A DNA stretch of 64,000 bases from Cherax quadricarinatus (taxonomy: Eukaryota; Arthropoda; Malacostraca; Decapoda; Parastacidae), in contig NC_091298.1 of NCBI RefSeq assembly GCF_038502225.1, forward strand, positions 27,683,963 to 27,747,962. The letters run 5' to 3'. Positions 22,651 through 37,099 of the stretch are shown here, one piece after another; the stretch's first letter is position 1; every line of letters starts with the position of its first letter. The position numbers were made by a program, and so were the translations under genes. The notes under the pieces were generated by a model. That model saw only the letters and a program-made list of their open reading frames with translations, was not told the origin of the DNA and made no database searches.

Positions 22651-22789
22651 ACTCCGCCTAAACGTTAACAATTATGTCGGCAAAAAACATATTGCTGAAT
22701 ATATGTATATTTTACCTCTAAGCCTTTTTATCCACTTTTCAGAGGCTATGGAGTCTCACAGTTTCCACTAGAGGTGGACCCTATCATAT

Positions 22790-23894
<1,105 letters not shown>

Positions 23895-23907
23895 ATATAT
23901 ATGTATA

Positions 23908-24180
23908 TACAAAACACCCACGGGGGGAGTTGAAAGATAGCTCTAGACCTTTCGTGTTACAATCAACACATCATCAAGAGCTTGCAGTGTTGCAGAAAAG
24001 AGGGTGAAATCTGAGCAAGCCAGTTGAGTCAGCGTTTTTGCTAGAAACTCTCACTCTGAACGTGTTTTCTCGGATTTTATCCTCTTTTCTGCAACATTAC
24101 AGGCTCTTGATGTATTGATTGCAACATGAAAGGTCTAGAGGTATCTTTCAACTCCCCCCGTGGTTCTTTTGCATTTTGCA
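23908..24180. repeat. Inverted repeat with hammerhead-like cores
   Basis: Left arm 23910-24008 and right arm 24075-24175 are reverse complements (for example CACGGGGGGAGTTGAAAG and CTTTCAACTCCCCCCGTGG). Each arm, read inward to outward, has TTGATGA or TTGATGT, then a hairpin (GTGTT...AACAC in the left arm) and GAAAGGTC. Stem I (AGCTC/GAGCT) pairs. The first core base is U in place of C, so the hammerhead assignment is tentative. Confidence 0.55.
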
Positions 24181-24198
24181 TCGCTTGTTCGTGATTTT

Positions 24199-24199
24199 T

Positions 24200-24277
<78 letters not shown>

Positions 24278-24280
24278 TAT
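24199..24280. repeat. TA dinucleotide array
   Basis: About 80 bp of (TA)n on the outer side of the palindrome. Confidence 0.97.
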
Positions 24281-24439
24281 GGTCCACCTCTTGTGCAATA
24301 CATGGAGTCCTTTAGCCTCGGGGAAGTAAGTGAAATGTCTTCTAGGAAGAGTCCAGAGACCCTTCCTAGGATCTATGTTAGCACTAGTCTTCTACCGTCC
24401 CATATATACATATCTATGATTTTTTTTAGGTCAGGGATC

Positions 24440-26455
24440 AGTTATTTAAAGAGCACAAACATGAATACATTGGTTCAATATATCAAAGATTATGAATCTC
24501 CTCCAGCTACTCTGAAGCTGAAATGGAGCCCAGTACGCAGCAAGAATTTCCCCTCTGGATGGCCATACTGAGGCACTGGTACATGAAAGTGGCCGCCCTC
24601 GGGTCCTTAGTGTTGTCAGTGAGTCTGGAAACCTCACGATCCCAAGGTCTCTGATCCCACAGGGGCAAATTGATACTGTTGGCATATGTGTCTGTACTTG
24701 CCGATCTTGTACTCCTCCCTTTGATCAGCAGTTCTTCCCTGTCGCCCGACACTGTGACGGATGTAGGTGTCAACAAGAATGGACACGCAGGTATTGTCCC
24801 ATGTTAAGAGCCTGCCATTCTTTCAAGAATAGACAGTGATCCTGTCAGTGCACTTTGCAGGATTGCAAGTATGGTTGAATGCTAGGGATCGGGGCATCCA
24901 GCTCCTCTTTAGGATGTCATTGACTTCATTGTGTCTCGTGTGCCAATCCTTGGATTTAGAGCAGTTAAGACCATGTAGACCATATTGGTCTGCTTGCACA
25001 GCACTGCAAATACAAGTATATTCTGTGTGTATTGGGGCAGTGAGGCAGAGATTCACTGCAGTACAGAGGGTCTTTAGGTTACTTAAGGCGTGTTCCCATT
25101 GCCAAAAAGGGAACTGTTTGGAGGAAGTCCCCAGAGTGAACTGCACTCACAGCTTGGAGACGGGCAGTATCCCTGTCAGATGTTACAGCCCTGAGCATGT
25201 TGGCAGGCACCTTTTCAGCGATGGAGCCATCCCAACTCGACTGTAGGCCAGTACTGCACTAGGTTTTGGTGCTGGAGCAGCGAGTCTCCCATTCGATAAT
25301 GGTATTGGTGTAGCTAGGGTCCTGTATTCCTGCTGAGTCACCAAATTTGTCCAGAAGAATTTTATTTATTAACTCGTTTGATGCTATGGAAGAGGATTAA
25401 AAAAATAGCCGGAATGGCAGTCTGGGAGGATATGCTTATTCTCAGCCCATCAAGCCTGACTGGAAGTGAGGTTTGCAACCACTGTCCACCTATAAGAGAA
25501 AGATTAAGTACACTCTCTAGCATGGTCTTTAGGAGAGTCTTATTCCTCGAGTTTCGGACTGCTGAAGACTGGGGAGCAGCTTGAGAAGTAGGTAAGTTTT
25601 GGAAGGGACAGACACCTGGCGAGAACGTGGAAGGCATAATGTGTATCAGTGTTTTTCATTCTGCCTTCCATTGTCCTGAGGTCTGAGATTTTCTTTTCTA
25701 GGATCAAATCAATGGCATTGGACCCAAGAGGAGCACCAAGGAGAGTGCTCTTGGCTGGATCAATAGTTTGTGCTCCTCGCAAAACAGCACTAATATCCTC
25801 ATTGATTTGTCAATTAGTCGAAACTATATCGCATTTGGTGGGGCTTAAAAATAGCCCCAAGATCTCTCTAATGACTTCAATTTTTCTGATATCCTCTAGA
25901 AGAGGACAAGGTACCATCATCTAAGAACCAGATATTGAAAATGCTTCTGTGACTTCCTTGATAACCAGACAGAAACGAAAAGGGGCGAGAGGATCCCCTG
26001 TTGCACACCCTCACATGAGTCAGTTTTATGGTTCCCAAACAATAGTTTAAAAGTCTTGCTATAACACGATTGTATGAAGAGATAGATGGAAGGGAAGTGT
26101 CTAGAAACTGCTTGGAGAGCAGCATCCCTTCTGAGTATACTCGAGCTGCGTGGGCAGCTGCTTCACAGCCTTGGTGAACACCAAAACCAAGCTGAGTTAG
26201 TTTCAACATTGCGGCAGCCTCTTGACTCACCATTCTCACTACGGCCTTGGCGACAAGGCGCCGAAGGGTGTTGCTTACTGCAATGAGTCTGATTCCTCCA
26301 TCCTTTTTCCGGAGGGCACATAGTGAGGCACCAAAACACAGGAGTCTAATGGCCTCCGGGCTGCTGCCAGCCAGGCACACATTGCAAAATTTGGCGAGCT
26401 CAGACAACAACATCTCTGAAACATCACCAAGTGCTGGACTGAACATTTGTTCTAA
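24440..26455 (-). pseudogene. Retroelement with unusual RT (FLDD) and C-terminal domain
   Basis: Minus-strand frames give an RT. The 25877-26515 frame has LRKKDGGIRLIAVSNTLRRL, then QLGFGVHQGCEAAAHAARVY, then WFLDDGTL at about residue 196, where the catalytic box is FLDD. Downstream frames continue with GLNCSKSKDWHTRHNEVNDI and KCTDRITVYS (24823-25146), then DTYANS, KDPRAATFMYQCLSMAIQRG and SCCVLG (24446-24776). I recognise this architecture as a widespread group of RT-containing predicted proteins in marine invertebrates, but I cannot name the clade. Several frameshifts make this copy a relic. Confidence 0.65.
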
Positions 26456-26479
26456 GTGTTGTGACTTTAAACACACACA

Positions 26480-27324
<845 letters not shown>

Positions 27325-27354
27325 ATAAGATCACAGTAAACAGGTGATTTCAGA

Positions 27355-28142
<788 letters not shown>

Positions 28143-28201
28143 AACACTGATCTCTGGCTGAAGGATATCCAATTTTTCTTTATCTAAATCATTTGATACC
28201 C

Positions 28202-30049
28202 TCATCTACCTTTACACACATTCTCAAACTCGTCCACTAACCTTTGCAATTTTTCTTTAGAATCTCCCATAAGCACAGTATCATCAGCAAAAAGTAACTG
28301 TGTCAGTTCCCATTTTGAATTTGATTCCCCATAATTTAATCCCACCCCTCTCCCGAACACCCTAGCATTTACTTCTTTTACAACCCCATCTATAAATATA
28401 TTAAACAACCATGGTGACATTACACATCCCTGTCTAAGACCTACTTTTACAGGGAAGTATTCTCCCTCTCTTCTACATACCCTAACCTGAGCTTCACTAT
28501 CCTCATAAAAGCTCTTTACAGCATTTAATAACTTACCACCTATTCCATAAACTTGCAACATCTGCCACATTGCTCCTCTATCCACTCTATCACATCCCTT
28601 TTCTAAATCCATAAATGCAATAAAAACTTCCCTACCTTTATCTAAATACTGTTCACATATATGCTTCAATGTAAACACTTGATCTACACATCCTCTACCC
28701 ACTCTGAAACCTCCCTGCTCATCCGCAATCCTACATTCTGTCTTACCTCTAATTCTTTCAATTATAACCCTACCGTATACTTTTCCTGGTATACTCAGTA
28801 AACTTATTCCTCTATAATTTTTACAATCTCTTTTGTCCCCTTTCCCTTTATATAAAGGGACTATACATGCTCTCCGCCAATCCCTAGGTACCTTCCCCTC
28901 TTTCATACATTTATTAAACAAAAGTACCAACCACTCCAACACTATATCCCCCTCTGCTTTTAACATTTCTGTCATGATCCCATCAGTTCCAGCTGCTTTA
29001 CCCCCTTTCATTCTACGTAATGCCTCACTTACCTCCACTACACTTACATTCTGCTCTTCTTCACTCCTAAAAGATGGTATACCTCCCTGGCCAGTGCATG
29101 AAATTACCGCCTCCCTTTCTTCCTCAACATTTAAAAGTTCCTCAAAATATTCTCGCCATCTACCTAATACCTCCCTCTCCCCATCTACTAACTCCCCTAC
29201 TCTGTTTTTAACTGACAAATCCATACTTTCCCTAGGCTTTCTTAACATGTTTAATTCACTCCAAATTTTTTTCTTATTTTCATTAAAATTTCTTGACAGT
29301 GCCTCTCCCACTCTTTCATCTGCTCTCCTTTTGCACTCTCTCACCACTCTCTTCACCTTTCTTTTACTCTCCATATAGTACTCTGCTCTTCTTATAACAC
29401 TTCTGCTTTGTAAAAACCTCTCGTAAGCTACCTTTTTCTCTTTTATCACACCCTTTACTTCATCATTCCACCAATCACTCCTCTTTCCTCCTGCCCCCAC
29501 CCTCCTATAACCACAAACTTCTGCCCCACATTCTAATACTGCATTTTTAAAACTGTTCCAACCCTCTTCAACCCCCACACTACTCATCTTTGCACTAGCC
29601 CACCTTTCTGCCAATAGTCGCTTATATCTCGCGCGAACTTCCTCCTCCCTTAGTTTATACACTTTCACCTCCCTCTTACTTGTTGTTGCCACCTTCCTCT
29701 TTTCCCATCTACCTCTTACTCTAACTGTAGCTACAACTAAATAATGATCCGATATATGAGTTGCCCCTCTATAAACATGTACATCCTGGAGCCTACCCAT
29801 CAACCTTTTATCCACCAATACATAATCTAACAAACTACTTTCATTACGTGCTACATCATACCTTGTATATTTATTTATCCTCTTTTTCATAAAATATGTA
29901 TTACTTATTACCAAATTTCTTTCTACACATAGCACAATTAAAGGCTCCCCATTTACATTTACCCCTGGCACCCCAAATTTACCTACTACTCCCCCCATAG
30001 CATCTTTACCCACTTTAGCATTGAAATCCCCAACCACCATTACTCTCAC
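28202..30049 (-). CDS. RTE-like LINE endonuclease C-part and reverse transcriptase
   Basis: A 615-codon frame. It opens inside the endonuclease with [11 protein letters not shown] (residues 4-14, catalytic GDFN) and includes [11 protein letters not shown] (the SDH motif, about residue 100). A basic linker with [15 protein letters not shown] follows. The RT then shows [69 protein letters not shown] (first catalytic Asp), [18 protein letters not shown] and [10 protein letters not shown] (catalytic pair at 589-590). The three RT aspartates are all present. The frame ends after [11 protein letters not shown], so the thumb is missing. In life it would copy its own RNA at the nicked target. A 1-nt slip in a GA run and a stop near 30055 separate it from the rest of the endonuclease. 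Confidence 0.88.
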   Translation of the reverse strand: MRVMVVGDFNAKVGKDAMGGVVGKFGVPGVNVNGEPLIVLCVERNLVISNTYFMKKRINKYTRYDVARNESSLLDYVLVDKRLMGRLQDVHVYRGATHISDHYLVVATVRVRGRWEKRKVATTSKREVKVYKLREEEVRARYKRLLAERWASAKMSSVGVEEGWNSFKNAVLECGAEVCGYRRVGAGGKRSDWWNDEVKGVIKEKKVAYERFLQSRSVIRRAEYYMESKRKVKRVVRECKRRADERVGEALSRNFNENKKKIWSELNMLRKPRESMDLSVKNRVGELVDGEREVLGRWREYFEELLNVEEEREAVISCTGQGGIPSFRSEEEQNVSVVEVSEALRRMKGGKAAGTDGIMTEMLKAEGDIVLEWLVLLFNKCMKEGKVPRDWRRACIVPLYKGKGDKRDCKNYRGISLLSIPGKVYGRVIIERIRGKTECRIADEQGGFRVGRGCVDQVFTLKHICEQYLDKGREVFIAFMDLEKGCDRVDRGAMWQMLQVYGIGGKLLNAVKSFYEDSEAQVRVCRREGEYFPVKVGLRQGCVMSPWLFNIFIDGVVKEVNARVFGRGVGLNYGESNSKWELTQLLFADDTVLMGDSKEKLQRLVDEFENVCKGR

Positions 30050-30078
30050 ACTTGATTAAAAACTCCCCACGCATTCAC

Positions 30079-30450
30079 TCAATATTTCCCAGAATCTCTC
30101 TCTCTCTCCTCTACACTTCTCTCTTCTCCAGGTGCATACACGCTTACTATAACCCACTTTTCACATCCAATCTTTATTTTACTCCACATAATCCTTGAAT
30201 TTATACATTTGTAGTCCCTCTTTTCCTGCCATAACTTATCCTTCAACATTATTGCTACTCCTTCTTTAGCTCTAACTCTATTTGAAACCCCTGACCTAAT
30301 CCCATTTATTCCTCTCCATTGAAACTCTCCCACCACCTTCAGCTTTGTTTCACTTAAAGCCAGGACATCCAGTTTCTTCTCATTCATAACATCCACAATC
30401 ATCTCTTTCTTATCATTTGCACAACATCCACGCACATTCAGACTTCCCAC
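30079..30450 (-). CDS. RTE-like LINE endonuclease N-terminal part
   Basis: A 123-codon frame with the APE-type endonuclease start: GSLNVRGC (the conserved Asn), DVLALSETKL (the conserved Glu), VAIMLKDKLW and VIVSVYAPG. It ends in a GA-rich run where the reading frame slips, only 30 bp before the next frame begins with GDFNAKVG. The two frames are clearly one disrupted gene. The ATG chosen is the first in frame; an earlier start in the lysine-rich leader is possible. Confidence 0.82.
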   Translation of the reverse strand: MGSLNVRGCCANDKKEMIVDVMNEKKLDVLALSETKLKVVGEFQWRGINGIRSGVSNRVRAKEGVAIMLKDKLWQEKRDYKCINSRIMWSKIKIGCEKWVIVSVYAPGEERSVEERERDSGKY

Positions 30451-30819
30451 TTTGACAATTTTCTTCTTCTTATTCTTTTTAGTAATCTTTACAGGAAAAG
30501 GGGTTACTAGCCCATTGTTCCCGGCATTTTAGTTGACTTTTACAACACGCATGGCTTACGGAGGAAAGATTCTTATTCCACTTCCCCATGGATATAAAAG
30601 GAAAAGTAATAAGACCAAGAACTATTAAGATGAAATCAAAGAAAACTCAGATGAGTGTGTATAAATAAACGTGTACATGTATGTGTAGTGTGACCTAAGT
30701 GTAAGTAGAAGTAGCAAGACATGCCTGTAATCTTGCATATTTATGAGACAGACAAAAGACACCAGCAATCCTACCATCATGTAAAACAATTACAGGCTTT
30801 CGTTTTACACTCACTTGGC

Positions 30820-31660
30820 AGGACGGTAGTACCTCCCTGGGTGGGACCTGAGTAGCGCAAGCTACTCAGGTCCAACTCACACCCATCCACACCCACTCGT
30901 GTATTTATCCAACCTATTTTTAAAACTACACAACGTCTTAGCTTCTATGACAGTACTCGGGAGTTTGTTCCACTCATCCACAACTATTACGAAACCAGTT
31001 CTTTCCTATGTCCTTCCTGAATCTGAATTTTTCCAACTTAAAGCCATTTCTGCGAGTCCTGTAGTGGCTAGATATTTTCAGCACTCTACATTCCCTTTAT
31101 TTATTCCTGTTTTCCCATTTATACACCTCAGTCATATCCTCCCTAATTCTATGCCTTTCTAGAGAGTGCAGATTCAGGGTCCTCAGTCTGTCCTCTTAGC
31201 GAACATTTTTGATACATGGGATCAACCTTATCCTCCTTTGTAGGTTTACCAGTGCATTAATATCCATTCTGTAATACGGTGACCAGAACTGTGCAGCATA
31301 ATCTAAATATATATAGAGTTGAAGAACAACCTGAGGACTCTTAATATTTATACTTCTTGATATGAAGCCAAGGATTCTGTTCTCTTTATTGCGAACACTT
31401 ATGCACTGTTGTCATGTCTTTAGATTACTGCTAACCAGAACTCCCAAATCTCTTTCGCAATCAGTAGTATTAAGAACTGCATTATTTAGTATATATGCGG
31501 CATGGTTATTTTCTTGTCCAATGTATAGAACTGCATTTCTTTATTTAACTGCATCTGCTACTTCTTCGACCACTGCATCAGCCTATTCAAATCTCCCTGG
31601 AGTACTCTAATGGCCTCATTAGAACGAATTAGGCGACCTATTTTGGTATCATCAGCAAGA
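30820..31660 (-). pseudogene. CR1-like LINE, 5'-truncated C-terminal relic
   Basis: The plus-strand text parallels, with many small indels, the antisense of the LINE at 47.9-48.8 kb: GTGTATTTATCCAACCTATT at 30899 matches 47952, and the block at 31250-31330 matches 48310-48380. On the minus strand it is the RT thumb and C-terminal domain in broken frames. It ends near 31656, at a point equivalent to just downstream of the catalytic box. Confidence 0.75.
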
Positions 31661-32545
31661 GGAAAGGTAAATCTTCCCCTGCTTGCATCCAGTGTACTTT
31701 ACGTGTATGCGAATGTGTATGTATATGCTGATACACATGCATCCGATAATTTGCCCTTAAGTTCTTGTCCCTGCAGTGTTCCCTTTCAAAATTCCATGGA
31801 GATGTGGATCTGAATAATCCCTCTGTATGTCACGCATGTCGTACGCCACTAACATGATGGAAACAAGGACGTACTAACCTCTATATCATTTGATAAAAGA
31901 AGAATATGTTTTAAGTTGGGTTGTTTCTATATGCGTGAATTTAATACAGATGACAAGGCAAAATTGATTATTAATGTTATGACTGAAAAGATGCTATATA
32001 TACTAACATTTAGCTAAAAATAGGTTGAAAAGGGTGAAAGAGTGAATGGTAAGGAGTAAATGGGGTAACGAGATCTTGAGGAGAAGCTGTTATATTAAAT
32101 ATTCGATTGTGGAGAGTAGTGGGTATAGAGCTTATGAAAAAAGACATAGCGATACCCATAATATGCATATGAAAACACAAGTATATACAGTTAGGACATC
32201 ATTAATGAATGCCCTTAGTGTATGCACGTGTTTTTTATCCATAGGTCTTCATCTATATAAAGAAATAATGCCTTCAATGTCTAATCCTGTACACTCTGCT
32301 CAATCTGAATGCATATTTCTTTCGCAGATTCACTGTTAAGTTAATGAGTGTGCAGACACATTCTGTCAGAAACAAAAGTTTTCGATGCAGCTCGAAAATT
32401 GGGTATAGCTTCGTAATCAGGAGGACGGACGTTCTGAAAGCATTTACAGCAGATGTCCAACATCCACGTCCAGTGAGCACCAAAAAATAATTAAGAACCA
32501 AAGCTCGTCCACACATGCTCACGAACCACCCGGATTTTTTTTTTT
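31660..32545. other. No recognisable feature
   Basis: Short frames of 67-97 codons without family resemblance; no repeat structure seen. Confidence 0.4.
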
Positions 32546-33060
32546 TATAGATTCTATCACCAGCCTCTCAAACAGGGCTTTTTTCTCCACTGAAACCGAA
32601 GCCCAGAACCTTGGTTTCAAGTTTACCTCTTGTATCCGTGAACTCCAGCAGAGCCTCGATTTTAACAAATGATTCGTACAAACTATGCTCATCATTGCTC
32701 TTTCAGATCCGGCCAAACCTACACTACCCAAACGCACTATTTCACCCCTACATAACCTCGCCAATTTTATAGACATCAGCATAACTACCGCTGATAAGGA
32801 AGGAGGCATTGTTGTCCTTAATGCCGACCCTTACAACCAGAAAATGCTGAAATATCTTGACCTCAACACGCATAAATGGATCAAAACCTGTGTTCGAGAA
32901 ATGAACAAAATACTTGCGCACGCTGATTGATAAAAGTTCTAACAAGGAGAGACAATGACCTCATTCCGTCCAACCCCCAGCCAGCCACAATGTACAGATT
33001 ACCCATAAATTCGAATCTCTAAAAATTACTTTGAACTGACTCTCGAAAATCTTAAATATG
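32545..33060 (+). pseudogene. Penelope-like element N-terminal fragment
   Basis: The plus-strand frame at 32685-32930 contains ISITTADKEGGIVVLNADPYNQKMLKYL, which matches the Penelope N-terminal block (xxxPADKGGGIVVLDxxxY). A preceding stretch in another frame (VETEAQNLGFKFTSC) fits the segment just upstream, and VREMNKILAHAD follows. It is the only fragment in the window from the N-terminal third of a PLE. Stops and frame changes make it a relic. Confidence 0.6.
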
Positions 33061-33079
33061 ATTGCACGCCATTCGGGGA

Positions 33080-33175
33080 AGGCAGGGTTCAAATCAGTGA
33101 CAAGCCAGTGACAAGCCAGTGACAAGCCAGTCCTAACACTAACAGGCCAGTGCTTTCCCAACTGGCCCACGCTGC
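33080..33175 (-). mobile_element. Degenerate tRNA-like SINE scrap
   Basis: Antisense GGGTTCAAATCAGTG at 33087 and TTCCCAACTGGCCCACG at 33155 recall the SINE head at 12.6 kb. Between them AGTGACAAGCC is repeated three times. Weak evidence. Confidence 0.3.
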
Positions 33176-33399
33176 TTACTAAGATTAATCCAGTAATTCA
33201 TATTTAAATACTCTAAAAAGGTTAACACGTGATCATAAATGTAAGTTTCCGTGGATAAATCTCATGCTAGTGATGAGATCTAACTCAAGTAACTTCAAAG
33301 TAATTGTTAATTACTCTCGCATATCATAATAACACGAGTGTCAGTGATTCAATGAAGTAACAGTCTGAACTGACCACAAGCCAGTCTTGCATCTGGGTG

Positions 33400-35375
33400 A
33401 GTCATGGCCCCGGACCACAATACCAGAGTCATGGCCCCGCGCCACAACACCAGAGTCATGGCCCCGCACCACAACACCAGAGTCATGGCCCCGCGCCACA
33501 ACACCAGAGTCATGGCCCCGCGCCACAACACCAGAGTCATGGCCCTGCACCACAACACCAGAGTCATGGCCCCGCACCACAACACCAGAGTCATGGCCCC
33601 GCACCACAACACCAGAGTCATGGCCCCGCACCACAACACCAGAGTCATGGCCCCGCACCACAACACCAGAGTCATGGCCCCGCACCACAACACCAGAGTC
33701 ATGGCCCCGCACCACAACACCAGAGTCATGGCCCCGCACCACAACACCAGAGTCATGGCCCCGCGCCACAACACCAGAGTCATGGCCCTGCACCACAACA
33801 CCAGAGTCATGGCCCCGCACCACAACACCAGAGTCATGGCCCCGCGCCACAACACCAGAGTCATGGCCCCGCACCACAACACCAGAGTCATGGCCCCGCT
33901 CCACAACACCAGAGTCATGGCCCCGCACCACAACACCAGAGTCATGGCCCCGCGCCACAACACCAGAGTCATGGCCCCGCACCACAACACCAGTCATGGC
34001 CCCGCACCACAACACCAGAGTCATGGCCCCGCGCCACAACACCAGAGTCATGGCCCCGCGCCACAACACCAGAGTCATGGCCCCGCACCACAACACCAGA
34101 GTCATGGCCCCGCACCACAACACTAGAGTCATGGCCCCGCACCACAACATCAGAGTCATGGCCCCACACCACAACACCAGAGTCATGGCCCCGCACCACA
34201 ACACCAGAGTCATGGCCCCGCACCACAACACCAGAGTCATGGCCCCGCACCACAACACCAGAGTCATGGCCCCGCACCACAACACCAGAGTCATGGCCCC
34301 GCACCACAACACCAGAGTCATGGCCCCGCGCCACAACACCAGAGTCATGGCCCCGCACCACAACAACAGAGTCATGGCCCCGCACCACAATACCAGAGTC
34401 ATGGCCCCGCACCACAATACCAGAGTCATGGCCCCGCACCACAACACAAGAGTCATGGCCCCGCACCACAACACAAGTCATGGCCCCGCACCACAACACC
34501 AGAGTCATGGCCCCGCACCACAACACCAGTCATGGCCCCGCACCACAATACCAGAGTCATGGCCCCGCACCACAACACAAGAGTCATGGCCCCGCACCAC
34601 AACACCAGTCATGGCCCCGCACCACAACACCAGAGTCATGGCCCCGCACCACAACACCAGTCATGGCCCCGCACCACAACACCAGAGTCATGGCCCCGCA
34701 CCACAACACCAGTCATGGCCCCGCACCACAGTACCAGAGTCATGGCCCCGCACCACAACACAAGAGTCATGGCCCCGCACCACAACACCAGTCATGGCCC
34801 CGCACCACAACACCAGTCATGGCCCCGCACCACAACACCAGAGTCATGGCCCCGCACCACAACACCAGTCATGGCCCCGCACCACAACACCAGAGTCATG
34901 GCCCCGCACCACAACACCAGAGTCATGGCCCCGCACCACAACACCAGTCATGGCCCCGCACCACAACACCAGAGTCATGGCCCCGCACCACAACACCAGT
35001 CATGGCCCCGCACCACAGTACCAGAGTCATGGCCCCGCACCACAACACAAGAGTCATGGCCCCGCACCACAGTACCAGAGTCATGGCCCCGCACCACAAC
35101 ACAAGAGTCATGGCCCCGCACCACAACACCAGAGTCATGGCCCCGCACCACAACACCAGAGTCATGGCCCCGCACCACAACACCAGAGTCATGGCCCCGC
35201 ACCACAACACCAGAGTCATGGCCCCGCGCCACAACACCAGAGTCATGGCCCCGCACCACAACACCAGAGTCATGGCCCCGCGCCACAACACCAGAGTCAT
35301 GGCCCCGCACCACAATACCAGAGTCATGGCCCCGCACCACAACACCAGAGTCATGGCCCCGCGCCACAACACTAG
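33400..35375 (+). repeat. 27-bp minisatellite, about 73 units
   Basis: A 1.97-kb array of 27-bp units that read SHGPAPQHQ in one frame. The first 22 or so units are strictly 27 bp. From about 33990 some units lose two bases (CACCAGTCATGG in place of CACCAGAGTCATGG), and these 25-bp units cluster at 34480-35010, after which 27-bp units resume. This is why several overlapping frames of 150-771 codons open on both strands. No start context, flanking exon or family match supports a protein. Confidence 0.96.
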
Positions 35376-35379
35376 ACCT

Positions 35380-36870
35380 CACACTCATGATCGCCGTACA
35401 CGCCGTACATATTCTTATCTCTGTATTGGATTTAAAAATCTCGCCATAACAAAATGTTTCCACAGTAATTATGGAAACTCGTCAAATTGTGTTTATACCA
35501 TAATTTTCATAAATAACAAAAATGCATTCTTGCCATATGTGTTGACCAAATTTGAAATACAAAAAAAAAATCAAAATGATCGTTTATGGGTTATTTTTTT
35601 AAAGATTACTCAGTTTCCCCAAGCTTTGCAATTACTCACTCAGCACCCCTCCTCTCCCCCCTCAAAAAAAAAAAAAAAAATCGACACGTATACATTACTA
35701 CTGTACAATTAAGTCACTATTTTCTTTTCAGACTAAACCTCCCTTCAGTGTCTAAAAGTTTTTCTTTACAATCTTTCGTTTATATTCGGTGTCGGGTACC
35801 GTTTCTAGAACACAAACTTCTGGTAACTTAAGCAACACTGTATTGAGTATTCTTATAATTCTTTAGTTAATTCTTCTGAAGTATTCTATTTACCTATTGT
35901 CTCCCACCTTAGCATTCACTTTATCTTCACAATGATGAAGGAAACTATCAATGTGAAAGCAAACAGTCCAAAATCTGTCATGATGTGTAGCGGCGCTGAC
36001 GAATCTTCTGATTCTTGACACAGAAGATCACTGAATTCAACTCCAGGAAGGGTAGCATCTTCAAATGTATAGCTCGCCACTTTGTGAAGGAGATTTTGGT
36101 CACCCTCTGTGTTTTTCTGTGGATTTATTACAGATCCCAGTGTTCGCTGACGCTGCCTAACTTGCTTTAAGGTCTGCCATGGTTGCACTGCCACTAGGTT
36201 CAATGAAGCATTTTTTCCAGAAGGGGATTATTGGGCATGACAACAGATTTTTACCTCTTGCAGATATTTTAACAGATCAGGACTGTTTCCCTATACATGT
36301 AATCGACAGGATGATCGTATTGAATGTTTCTGAGCATACGTTCATGGTCCCAGGGATGTATGCCGCAGACTATGAATTCCACAAGGAGCAAGAAGTTCCC
36401 ATTTGCTTGAGCCGATTCAGAAGCCTAGTGAACATTCGTTTTGGAAGTGGTAATTTTTCTCCCCTCGCTCATCTTCGTCTGTAAGAACATTCTGCCACAC
36501 TTTCCTTCACAGTATCTAGAATACATTACACTTTGAAGTTGACTTTATAGTGTTGATGAGTTGCTTGGTGTGCTTTACACCTCCAGAACAGCACTAGTTT
36601 TCATTCAGGATCATCAGTAATGTTTGTTTTATGATCAATTCATAACTACTTTTTGTATTGTTTATGGCCTCGGAACCATGAAGAAATATGAGACAATGAG
36701 AGAGTTGGAGTCAAATTTTATTGTTTTGTTGAAATATTATGTCAGAGGTGAAATAAAAGGAAAAGAACTGGAAATATAATAAACTTGTGTGCTAGAATCA
36801 AATGTCAGTCGACTAAACAGTTTAGATGTTATGTAAATGGCAGCTCGCGTCGCAAGAAAATTATTTTTTT
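35380..36870. other. Unassigned DNA with one possible coding fragment
   Basis: A plus-strand 101-codon frame at 36179-36484 (GSMKHFFQKGIIGHDNRFLP..., MVPGMYAADYEFHKEQEVPI) has protein-like composition but I do not recognise it. An overlapping minus-strand frame lies at 35916-36203. No repeat is evident, except an A-run at 35665. Confidence 0.35.
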
Positions 36871-37080
36871 TAATGTCTATCGATACACAAATAACCCGCA
36901 CATAGGAGAAAAAAGCTTATGATGACATTTTGGTCCGACTTGGACCATTGACAAGTCACACTAACACACGAAGGTGAGGAAGCCAGTATATATAGGTGAA
37001 GAGGACAGGAATGGGACAGAGAGAGGAAGAAGGAAGTGGAAAAGCAGTGCTGGTTTGTGTATTGTTCTTGCCACATTCAT
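36870..37080 (-). mobile_element. Solo copy of the PLE 3'-terminal sequence
   Basis: Text from GATACACAAATAACCCGCAC at 36883 to TATATATAGG parallels 45445-45566, which lies directly downstream of the intact-looking Penelope frame. It contains the hairpin GGTCCAAGTCGGACC followed by AAAATGTC on the minus strand (GAAACGTC in the 45.5-kb copy). No coding sequence. It appears to be a detached PLE end. Confidence 0.6.
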
Positions 37081-37099
37081 TTATTTGCTGGCCATTAAG

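Larger units (their letters stand above)
28150..30815 (-). mobile_element. RTE-like LINE, nearly full length but 3' truncated
   Basis: About 2.65 kb on the minus strand: a 5' leader (30451-30815), an APE-type endonuclease (30079-30450) and a long endonuclease/RT frame (28202-30049). The coding sequence stops right after the catalytic FADD region, about 60 bp from a TA array, so the RT thumb and 3' UTR are absent. That is unusual, because LINEs are normally 5' truncated. The upstream end meets another LINE, in the same orientation, at about 30820. Confidence 0.85.

Noticed and set aside
22268..22668. Two overlapping frames of about 90 codons
   Set aside because: Frames over a minisatellite with units of about 45 bp; the unit length varies and they shift between units.
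28833..29378. 181-codon plus-strand Ser/Thr-rich frame
   Set aside because: Exact antisense of the RTE-like RT coding region.
33397..35712. A 771-codon plus-strand frame of SHGPAPQHQ repeats, and its shadows
   Set aside because: The 27-bp unit is divisible by three and lacks stops in several frames on both strands; frame changes follow 2-bp indels and no non-repeat coding sequence or start context supports a protein.
36880..36990. Full hammerhead ribozyme in the solo PLE end
   Set aside because: The hairpin is present but CUGANGA is absent and GAAA is changed, so it is listed only as a detached PLE end.
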